Origin: Muribaculaceae bacterium Isolate-110 (HZI)
GTDB lineage: Bacteria > Bacteroidota > Bacteroidia > Bacteroidales > Muribaculaceae
Reading direction: 5' to 3'
Assembly: GCA_003762875.1 (NCBI GenBank)
Contig: RIBL01000020.1
Location: 1 to 56,885 of the forward strand
DNA length: 56,885 nucleotides
In this document: in pieces, positions 51,201 through 56,885 of the stretch
Layout of the letters: the number at the start of each line of letters is the position of its first letter
Numbering within the stretch: position 1 is the stretch's first letter
Translations under genes and position numbers: made by a program
Notes under the pieces: generated by a model
What the model was told of the DNA's origin: nothing
The model's input: only the letters and a program-made list of their open reading frames with translations
Databases searched by the model: none

Positions 51201-51453
51201 GCAAAGTTACTGCGTCCGGGAGCAACGTCAAGTGACGCTGCGCTTTCCGCCTGCGTCATCGACCGTGAGCCTCCACAAATTTTCTCGTGCCTCCAAAATT
51301 TGGGTATCCCGATCTTGCCGCTGACTCCACACTTGTCTTATGTTCCCTTCTGGACGCAGTTGTAGGCTTGCACGAAAAACGGCCAGCCCTGCCGAAGAAG
51401 CTCAAAGAGCTTCACAAAAGGGAACAGAACTTGAACTTATAACATAAGGAACT
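51201..51453 (+). ncRNA. structured leader, copy 3
   Basis: GCAAAGTTACTGCGTCCGGG at the start. Outer helix CTGCGTCC (51210-51217) with GGACGCAG (51352-51359), eight perfect pairs; CGTC-AAGT-GACG small hairpin (about 51226-51237); central hairpin CAAATTTT (51276-51283) with AAAATTTG (51295-51302) around a loop containing GTGCC; 3' hairpin GAAGCTC-AAA-GAGCTTC (about 51397-51413). It ends AACATAAGGAACTATG at the first gene. The first bases also read TAACTTTG on the - strand, so a divergent promoter toward the WYL gene may overlap. Confidence 0.72.
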
Positions 51454-51648
51454 ATGAGAGTAAAACGAATGACTATTGAAGAGGGCAAGCAAGTAGGTAT
51501 CAGCCGCTTCCCGAACTTCCACAAGACAGGAAGTGTCCGAGGCATGAAGAAGCTCTATTATGGAGCGGACTGCCTTTTGGTACGTTGTGGCGACTATATC
51601 TATAATGTGTCGCCCGAACCCCAAATCTACAATCATGCAACAATCTAA
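51454..51648 (+). CDS. small hypothetical protein downstream of leader copy 3
   Basis: 64 residues (MRVKRMTIEEGKQVGISRFP...), basic, with MKKLYYGADCLLVRCGDYIYNV near the end, a compact beta pattern. The start follows the AAGGAACT at the end of leader copy 3. Family unknown. Confidence 0.6.
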   Translation: MRVKRMTIEEGKQVGISRFPNFHKTGSVRGMKKLYYGADCLLVRCGDYIYNVSPEPQIYNHATI

Positions 51649-51660
51649 TTCCTACAAGAC

Positions 51661-51978
51661 ATGAATACAGACATCGACTTTATGAATATCACCGAGGGCG
51701 ACAAGGCGTTTGTGACGGAGTTTGAGAACTTTGTCAACGGCAGAGTGAACAGCACGGAAAAGACCGGCATGGCTATGACCACCATGCACCGCTATCTGCA
51801 ACAGCAGGCTTTCAAGGTCATGCTCGGCTACATGAAGGCTCTTGCATATAACTACCGCAAAGGTCGTTATGACGAGCGCAACGAGTGGGCATCACGTATC
51901 GCTGACGAGGCTTATAGCCATCTTATTGACTATGACCTCATATACGACGCTGATTATACAGAACTTAAAAACGGATAA
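51661..51978 (+). CDS. small helical hypothetical protein
   Basis: 105 residues (MNTDIDFMNITEGDKAFVTE...). Mostly helical, with HRYLQQQAFKVMLGYMKALAYNYRKGRYDERNEWASRIADEAYSHL. It lies 12 bases after the previous gene. No family recognised. Confidence 0.6.
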   Translation: MNTDIDFMNITEGDKAFVTEFENFVNGRVNSTEKTGMAMTTMHRYLQQQAFKVMLGYMKALAYNYRKGRYDERNEWASRIADEAYSHLIDYDLIYDADYTELKNG

Positions 51979-51982
51979 TGAC

Positions 51983-52150
51983 ATGGAAGATACCGATTTC
52001 CCCGAATACGGACGGCAGTGTGAACTCAAAGAGCCGTGGCGAGGCTACCACAGAGGAACAATCGTAGGACGCAACGGCTACCGCTTCATAATCGAGTTGA
52101 GCAGTGGAGCGAGAATAGAACTTTATGATGACGAAATAGAATTTGACTGA
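51983..52150 (+). CDS. 55-residue beta-rich protein
   Basis: ATG 51983 gives MEDTDFPEYGRQCELKEPWR and then 'GYHRGTIVGRNGYRFIIELSSGARIELYDDEIEF', a compact five-strand pattern. It lies 4 bases after one gene and 1 before the next, so it fills a gap in a tight operon, which supports a real gene. Function unknown. Confidence 0.6.
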   Translation: MEDTDFPEYGRQCELKEPWRGYHRGTIVGRNGYRFIIELSSGARIELYDDEIEFD

Positions 52151-52151
52151 T

Positions 52152-52514
52152 ATGTGCAGACTACAGACACCCCAGTTGGAGGAAGTCTTGAAGGACTATC
52201 CCCTTTATTCCCAGGACGGCAAGGGAAAGGAAGCTATTTGCCGTGCAATATTCGCACTCGGTTCCGCCCGATGGTTCATACTTGAAGGTGAACAAGAGGG
52301 AGGTGACACCATCATGTTCGGCATAGTGACCGGACTGATTGAGGACGAGTACGGCTATGTGTCACTCAACGAGTTATCCGAGGTTGAACTCGACCTCAGC
52401 GCACAAGGCTACGGCAAACTGCAAGTGAGACAGCAGCCTGACTTCAAGCCGACCGCCTTGAAGAACCTACGCGACGACCGCTTGCAGAAGTTTCTCGCAA
52501 GGTTCGAGGATTAA
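52152..52514 (+). CDS. DUF2958 family protein
   Basis: 120 residues from ATG 52152; a TTG at 52143 is an alternative. 'LKDYPLYSQDGKGKEAICRAIFALGSARWFILEGEQEGGDTIMFGIVTGLIEDEYGYVSLNELSEVEL' follows the DUF2958 pattern (PLY...; W.itEg...gD..fFG.v.gle.E.GyfsL.ELe). DUF2958 proteins are typical of conjugative plasmids; function unknown. Confidence 0.82.
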   Translation: MCRLQTPQLEEVLKDYPLYSQDGKGKEAICRAIFALGSARWFILEGEQEGGDTIMFGIVTGLIEDEYGYVSLNELSEVELDLSAQGYGKLQVRQQPDFKPTALKNLRDDRLQKFLARFED

Positions 52515-52521
52515 TCAACCT

Positions 52522-52552
52522 GTCAGCCGTGGGACTCTCCGCCACGGCTGAC
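52522..52552 (+). terminator. strong intergenic hairpin
   Basis: GTCAGCCGTGG (52522-52532) pairs perfectly with CCACGGCTGAC (52542-52552), eleven pairs. No T tract follows; the next gene starts 17 bases on. More likely a processing or stability element between genes than a full terminator. Confidence 0.6.
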
Positions 52553-52569
52553 ATAAATACCTAAAGACT

Positions 52570-52947
52570 ATGTATATTGACGATTTGACCGATGCGGTGG
52601 TTACATGTGCCGAAGCCAAAGGCTGGCATGTGGAAGCGGGCATCATATACAAGGAGCAGAAAAGTGAGTTTGAGTTTGGCAAGTACAGCCCTGCCGGACG
52701 CGACTTTTCCTTCAACGCCACAATGAAATGCGCCAACATCAACTCTCTTATCGAGGACATCGACAATTACTATGAGGGATTTGATGTGGACTCCGAGACA
52801 TATATCTGGCTTGACCAGTTCGGGCATGGCAGAAACGGCGCTCCTTACAGAATGAGAGCCGTGCTTGAAGATATGGAAGCCACCGAGAAGATGATAGAGG
52901 AACTGCTGGACGCTATAAAGGAAATGGAGGTTCCCGAAGAATACTGA
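52570..52947 (+). CDS. hypothetical protein, paralog of the next gene
   Basis: 125 residues (MYIDDLTDAVVTCAEAKGWHV...). The pattern 'KGWHVEAG..YKEQKSEFEFGKYSPAGRDFSFNATMKCANINSLIEDIDNYYEGFD' and 'YRMRAVLEDMEATEKMIEELLDAI' lines up with the following gene (NGWQVSIT...FDFHRRTLGGLQFSFTAEL...LVDEIISFVDALD; YFQAVTDMDDIRTRAWLLALDL). No known family. Confidence 0.65.
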   Translation: MYIDDLTDAVVTCAEAKGWHVEAGIIYKEQKSEFEFGKYSPAGRDFSFNATMKCANINSLIEDIDNYYEGFDVDSETYIWLDQFGHGRNGAPYRMRAVLEDMEATEKMIEELLDAIKEMEVPEEY

Positions 52948-52969
52948 TTTCTCTTTATGCCCACAAAGC

Positions 52970-53002
52970 GACCTGCCATATCCATCACGGACATGGCAGG
53001 TC
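52970..53002 (+). terminator. intergenic hairpin
   Basis: GACCTGCCAT (52970-52979) pairs perfectly with ATGGCAGGTC (52993-53002), ten pairs, between the two paralogous genes. As with the other hairpins in this cluster, there is no T tract. Confidence 0.55.
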
Positions 53003-53053
53003 TGAGTGCGCGGAATTGTACCCAATTAATTTATGAAAAACGAGTAAGTAGGT

Positions 53054-53434
53054 ATGTTACATAGTGATATAATTAAGATAGCAGTCAAGAATGGCTGGCA
53101 AGTCTCGATAACTGATAGTGAGGACGGCTTCTTCTTCGATTTCCATCGGCGGACGCTCGGCGGCTTGCAGTTCAGCTTCACCGCCGAGCTGACCGATGGA
53201 CTTATCGGCACCCTCGTCGACGAGATCATCTCCTTTGTCGATGCGCTCGACCCCGAGCGTTATGCCGGCGAGTGGCTTGAAATATCCGGTGACTTATCCC
53301 CGTCACGGTATTTTCAAGCTGTGACAGACATGGATGACATACGCACACGTGCCTGGCTTCTCGCCTTAGACCTTTCCGAAATCGCTGAGGAAGGGGATAA
53401 ACTTCTCAACTTTCCGTGGTACCGCTGGAACTGA
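53054..53434 (+). CDS. hypothetical protein, paralog of the previous gene
   Basis: 126 residues (MLHSDIIKIAVKNGWQVSIT...). Similar in layout to the gene at 52570-52947: helix, beta hairpin (GFFFDFHRRTLGGLQFSFTAEL), a helix and an acidic C-terminal helix. Last gene of the + strand cluster. Function unknown. Confidence 0.6.
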   Translation: MLHSDIIKIAVKNGWQVSITDSEDGFFFDFHRRTLGGLQFSFTAELTDGLIGTLVDEIISFVDALDPERYAGEWLEISGDLSPSRYFQAVTDMDDIRTRAWLLALDLSEIAEEGDKLLNFPWYRWN

Positions 53435-53450
53435 ATATGGATAAAGGTCG

Positions 53451-53696
53451 TTACTGGTTTCCAGTCTTACGTTTTCTACCCTTCTTCGGAAGGCCCGCTT
53501 TTTTGTAGGCTATCAGGTCTGCTCCTCTGAACAGTAGCCTTCTCTCATCCGGGGAATGGAAGAATTTCAATGGTCTCTCCGGTTGCTTGATGTAATCGTA
53601 GATTGTGCATCGGTGGACACCGAGGTATCTGGAGGCATACGCTACGGTGTAGAATTGTTCCGATACAATCTCAACTGTGTGTTTTCGGCAATCCAT
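53451..53696 (-). CDS. helix-turn-helix (excisionase/MerR-type) DNA-binding protein
   Basis: 81 residues. 'EQFYTVAYASRYLGVHRCTIYDYIKQPERPLKFFHSPDERRLLFRGADLIAY' is the excisionase-type HTH pattern (TvxeaAxyLgVsrxTiyxyi...). A basic tail (KKGRKRKTGNQ) follows. Such proteins act as Xis factors or regulators; no integrase is seen here. A -7 box lies 36 bases upstream. Confidence 0.8.
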   Translation of the reverse strand: MDCRKHTVEIVSEQFYTVAYASRYLGVHRCTIYDYIKQPERPLKFFHSPDERRLLFRGADLIAYKKAGLPKKGRKRKTGNQ

Positions 53697-53731
53697 AAGT
53701 ACATAATGTGATGAAGATTGGTTCGGTATTA

Positions 53732-53739
53732 CAAAGTTA
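53732..53739 (-). promoter_or_regulatory. -7 box for the HTH gene
   Basis: TAACTTTG on the - strand, 36 bases before the HTH start. Confidence 0.5.
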
Positions 53740-53892
53740 CTGCTTATTTATATGCCTCACAATCGGCAGATTGGGACATTAAGAGGCATTAGGTTTACTT
53801 GTGGGGATAATGGTTTACCTCCTGCCTAATCCATGCTGTCGGAATGAGAAAATGAATGTCCGGAGATTGTGGGAGCGGTATATTTGGGTATA

Positions 53893-54140
53893 GTCAACGT
53901 TGACACTGCCTACGGCTCTACTGAACATTATCCAAAGCTACCTGTAACTCCCTTTATTACTATATCTTATCTATTTTTCTCTAAGAAAAGAATATAAATA
54001 TATAGAGTAAAAAAGTGTCAACCATTGACTATAATTTTTCGCCGGATTTTCAAAATGACTACTTTTGTCAACCTTTGTCAACGCATACCTTATAGGACAA
54101 GTGGCTATTCTGTAGCATATTATGATCTTTCAACGTTGAC
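53893..54140. repeat. cluster of GTCAAC palindromes and repeats
   Basis: GTCAACGTTGAC (53893-53904) is a perfect 12-bp palindrome. GTCAACCATTGAC (54017-54029), GTCAAC-CTTT-GTCAAC (54067-54082) and CAACGTTGAC (54131-54140, followed by TAT) are variants. An AT-rich tract (53958-54012) lies between. It looks like a set of binding sites or iterons just downstream of the primase-helicase gene and upstream of an HTH gene. No gene lies in 53697-54240. Confidence 0.55.
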
Positions 54141-54240
54141 TATCCCGAAACATGTGTGTCTGATATTCCGAATATAGATGTTTCAAAAAGAAAAGGAGGT
54201 CATTTTCAGTCTCCTTTTCTATTCTCTGTGAGTGGGTATC

Positions 54241-56757
54241 TTATGTATCGTTCTCCGGTATGTCATCGGAGGCATCTTCGTCATCGTCCATAATCTCGGT
54301 TTCAAGATCGAGGCTTAGTTCATCTTTAAGCATCTGATAGTCGAAGCACAATGCCTTGGGGCGATTATACTTTACTCTCCGCACCTGCTGTCCGTTATCC
54401 TCCTGCATTACGATTTCCGGAACGCCATTCTGATTGAGAATTACAAATCTGTCCTGCTTGATGCCGAGATATGACTCATGCGACTTTAGGTATGATAATA
54501 TCGTCGACCAGTTGGAGCGGCTTGATGTCGGGTTGTTGGAGCGTCCCCGGAACAGCTCCGCCACGGCAGCAGTGTTGAGATACAGTATCGGGCGGGCTTC
54601 GTTGAACTCAATCTCGTTCTTGGAGTTGATGGCTCTGAACGTCCTCTGGTACTTGATTCTGAAATGAGCCTTCTCGATACATCTGCCTGATGTCTGATAA
54701 CCTTGTAGTGCATTCCAGAAGTCAGACACTTCGGAGCTTTCCTTGGCGTATTCATTCTGATTGCGTACACCTTTCAATGCAGTCTCAAACAGTTCACTGT
54801 AGCTGAACGGCAGTTCAATGGCTGTTTCAAGCGTCCTGTAGGCTGCAAGCATGATTACCCAGTTGCCGAATATACGGTCATGGATTTTTTCTTCAGCAAG
54901 TTTTGCTGAAAATTCTTTCTTGACAGCTGAATATACTTCCCTGAAGTTGTCGGCAAACAAATCCCGGTGATCCAGAAGCTGTAATGTCAGATGTGTGAGT
55001 CCGAGATTGGCGGTGGATATAAGGTCTTCGTATCTCTTCTTCTCCTGAAAAGAGAATGATACTTTTGAGAAAGCGAGATATACCAGACGGGTATAAAGCG
55101 CCATGTCCGTGGTCGGTTTGTCCTGACCGCAGACAATTACCCCGGTGGAGACTATGGTCTGTGCAGCCATACCGTCTGTATTGGTATTCTTCTTGGTCTG
55201 ACCACCTCCTCCCCAGAGACCTTTGAGAAATCCGATTTTTCTGTCATCGAGGTCATTCTTATACTCGTCGAACACCACAAGGGTATCTACAGCCTGCGAA
55301 ACCCTGTCGTTCATCGCCGGAATTGATGTCACGCTCATATTGGGCGGATCTATTCCATGCAGAAAGAATGACTGGAGGCAGGTTGCGAGCGAGGTCTTAC
55401 CCGTTCCTTTCTCACCGAAGAGATTGAGAATCGGGAAATGCCTTGTCTGGCGGTAGATGATGTCACGGAACAGAGTGGCGAGAAGGTAGCATATCGCAAT
55501 ACGTGCCTGTTCGCCATACACCTCTATAAGCATTGCAGCGAAATCATACAGTTTGATACCATTGCGGTTCTCATGTATCATCAGACGCTCGAACTGGTAT
55601 ATCTCGTCATTATCCCGGTACATCTTCGATGTAGCCGGTATATAGTATGCCTTGCCGTCGGCGCCCCTGACTATGCCGAGATTATCCACCATGCGGAATA
55701 CTCCACCGTCATACAGTCCGTTGCCAAAGGCGAAGAACTCCCTCTGGCTATCCCAGCCGAGTTTTCTTACCCTCTGCGCCGTATCGGTCTTTTTATATAT
55801 GTATTCTTTGACACGGTTAAGTTTGTCTATTTTCGCTTTCCACATGAAATAGCCCAGGGAGGCTGTCCTCTGCTGAAACTGGGTGAGGGAACACATCTCG
55901 GACTCACGAAGTTCTATATCGACAGTCTCGTTGGCTATATTCCTCAGTTTGAAAAGTCTTGTTCCGTTGACTTCATCGGCTATATGAAAGAGGGGTTCCA
56001 TGATGAAGTTGGACAACCGTACAGGCTCCTCTTCTTCATCACCGATGGAATAGTAGCAGTTGTCGCGGATAAACAGCCCAAACTGACGCAGCAGCTCCAC
56101 ATCACGCTGTTGCTCGTCCATGGCGGAAAGTTTCTCATGTTGCTTCCGGGCCTCATTTCTGGCAATGTTGACTGCATCGCGCCACTGTTTGGCTTTGCCG
56201 TGTATCTTTGACAGTTGTTCTATGCACTGCTCGAACACAAGCTGATCCCTGACATAGCGCAGCAGATTGGCTATTTCTGAAACGACATTTCGTTCCTCCA
56301 TCATGGAACCTGCCTGAAAGAACCGTTTTTCTCCAAGCCAGACTATGAAATGTTTTTCCTTCAAGGACAAATAATCCTCTGGCGTGAGGATAAAGCTGTC
56401 AGCATCGTTCTTGCCGGGTTTCACTCGCGGCGCGTTTGACGGAATGCCGTCAGGGTATAGTTCCGACAAATCCTGTTCAGTCATTGGCACCTCGCTGAAT
56501 GGAAGTTCCCTGACCGTCACATGAAGTCCCTTTTTAAGAGCCGTGACTCCGTTTGCCATCACAGCCTCGAAGCCCGGGCCGTATGGTTTGTTGTCGGCTA
56601 CGTCCGAATCCGGGATAAAACATACCGATTCGGTTATTTTCTTCAGTTGTTCAAACTGGCTGTCGGTCATAGCCGTGCCAAGTGGCGCGACCGTGTTATC
56701 ATATCCGATTGACTGCATACGCAGAGTGTCGGATGCGCCTTCGACTATAATAACATA
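54241..56757 (-). CDS. Toprim-containing primase-helicase, 5' truncated
   Basis: The frame is open from 56757 down to the stop at 54241 (838 residues plus stop); the first ATG is at 56718. It begins YVIIVEGASDTLRMQSIG, the first strand of a Toprim domain with the catalytic Glu; FIPDSDVADNK is the D-x-D motif. A helicase/ATPase follows: Walker A LFGEKGTGKTSLATCL (mid-protein) and LVVFDEYKND (Walker B). A primase CHC2 zinc finger and N-terminal catalytic region should come before Toprim but are missing: a TAA stands at 56758-56760 and the frame is cut there, probably by an insertion sequence. Likely the replication primase-helicase of the element, now without its N-terminal part. Confidence 0.75.
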   Translation of the reverse strand, partial: YVIIVEGASDTLRMQSIGYDNTVAPLGTAMTDSQFEQLKKITESVCFIPDSDVADNKPYGPGFEAVMANGVTALKKGLHVTVRELPFSEVPMTEQDLSELYPDGIPSNAPRVKPGKNDADSFILTPEDYLSLKEKHFIVWLGEKRFFQAGSMMEERNVVSEIANLLRYVRDQLVFEQCIEQLSKIHGKAKQWRDAVNIARNEARKQHEKLSAMDEQQRDVELLRQFGLFIRDNCYYSIGDEEEEPVRLSNFIMEPLFHIADEVNGTRLFKLRNIANETVDIELRESEMCSLTQFQQRTASLGYFMWKAKIDKLNRVKEYIYKKTDTAQRVRKLGWDSQREFFAFGNGLYDGGVFRMVDNLGIVRGADGKAYYIPATSKMYRDNDEIYQFERLMIHENRNGIKLYDFAAMLIEVYGEQARIAICYLLATLFRDIIYRQTRHFPILNLFGEKGTGKTSLATCLQSFFLHGIDPPNMSVTSIPAMNDRVSQAVDTLVVFDEYKNDLDDRKIGFLKGLWGGGGQTKKNTNTDGMAAQTIVSTGVIVCGQDKPTTDMALYTRLVYLAFSKVSFSFQEKKRYEDLISTANLGLTHLTLQLLDHRDLFADNFREVYSAVKKEFSAKLAEEKIHDRIFGNWVIMLAAYRTLETAIELPFSYSELFETALKGVRNQNEYAKESSEVSDFWNALQGYQTSGRCIEKAHFRIKYQRTFRAINSKNEIEFNEARPILYLNTAAVAELFRGRSNNPTSSRSNWSTILSYLKSHESYLGIKQDRFVILNQNGVPEIVMQEDNGQQVRRVKYNRPKALCFDYQMLKDELSLDLETEIMDDDEDASDDIPENDT

Positions 56758-56885
56758 TTAGGGTGTTCAGTTTGATGTTCCAAAAAAAACGTCATTCAAA
56801 ACACCTGAAAAATTAATAAAAACACGTGCTTAAAAATATTGATTTTTAGCGCAAAAGAGTACATTGAAAATTTGGATAATTCATT
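56758..56885. mobile_element. probable insertion-sequence end or junction
   Basis: At 56758 the primase frame stops and the sequence turns AT-rich with no frame. GGGTGTTCAGTTTGATGTTC lies right at the junction and could be a terminal repeat. A related string, GGTGTTTTGAATG, occurs on the other strand within 40 bases. I cannot name a family. It lies at the window end, so the element cannot be seen whole. Confidence 0.35.

Noticed and set aside
51454-53434. Phage-like or anti-CRISPR gene cluster
   Set aside because: The small size and strand would fit anti-defence genes, but no Aca-type regulator and no known anti-CRISPR motif is seen; only DUF2958 is recognisable.
53451-53696. Excisionase of this element
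   Set aside because: The HTH type fits, but no integrase is adjacent, so I call it only a DNA-binding protein.

Overview
The window looks like part of a large mobile genetic element (plasmid or integrative conjugative element) from a Bacteroidales bacterium, possibly of the Muribaculaceae. The reasons are: -7 boxes of the Bacteroidetes type (TAnnTTTG, usually TAACTTTG); protein families typical of Bacteroidales mobile elements (PcfK, PcfJ, an ArdC-like zincin, Toprim primase-like protein, ParA with a ribbon-helix-helix partner, DUF2958, a small histone-H1-like protein, YolD with a Y-family polymerase); and lipoproteins and secreted proteins of Bacteroidetes style. No integrase, relaxase, coupling protein or Tra secretion gene is visible, so the window is only part of the element. 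The family assignment to a genus is inference.

Layout. The + strand carries the element core: 65-7174 (MutS-domain-I protein, ArdC-like, Toprim protein, secreted protein, topoisomerase zinc ribbons, lipoprotein, H1-like, PcfJ N-terminal-like); 15246-16661 (three small proteins) followed by a seven-gene tRNA array at 16840-17499; 19687-23231 (PcfK, PcfJ, ParA, ribbon-helix-helix, P-loop kinase-like); and 51454-53434 (six small proteins). The - strand carries blocks of cargo: 14754-7259 (radical SAM enzyme, TonB-like and carboxypeptidase-regulatory-like proteins sharing a Cys-rich anchor, DKNYY lipoprotein, SUKH protein and several small membrane proteins, like an immunity-gene array); 32665-24008 (RecD2 helicase, Y-family polymerase with YolD, macro domain, degenerate ADP-ribosylglycohydrolase-like protein, MmcQ/YjbR, small membrane proteins); 45292-32684 (a type I restriction-modification operon hsdM-hsdS-YhcG-hsdR, then GIY-YIG protein, a zincin, an M48 protease); and 51090-45595 (WYL regulator, membrane protein, two PD-(D/E)XK-like nucleases, metallophosphoesterase, zeta-type toxin module). 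A primase-helicase gene (54241-56757) closes the window.

The most notable non-coding signal is a leader of about 240-250 bp present three times (about 15006-15245, 19431-19686, 51201-51453), always on the + strand and always directly upstream of a core gene cluster. The three copies have diverged in sequence, but base pairing is kept by compensatory changes in three helices, so it is probably a structured RNA (or folded single-stranded DNA) that controls these clusters. A second signal is an array of three tandem 327-bp units (18418 to about 19376), with internal hairpins, between the tRNA array and leader copy 2. A third is a tRNA-Arg(ACG) gene with 72 extra bases in its T loop.

Both ends of the window look cut by insertion sequences: IS21-like terminal direct repeats at 82-127 run into the first gene, and the primase-helicase frame at the right end opens abruptly within the first strand of its Toprim domain. 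This would fit a contig bounded by repeats. Functions given below come from motifs read by eye; no database search was possible.
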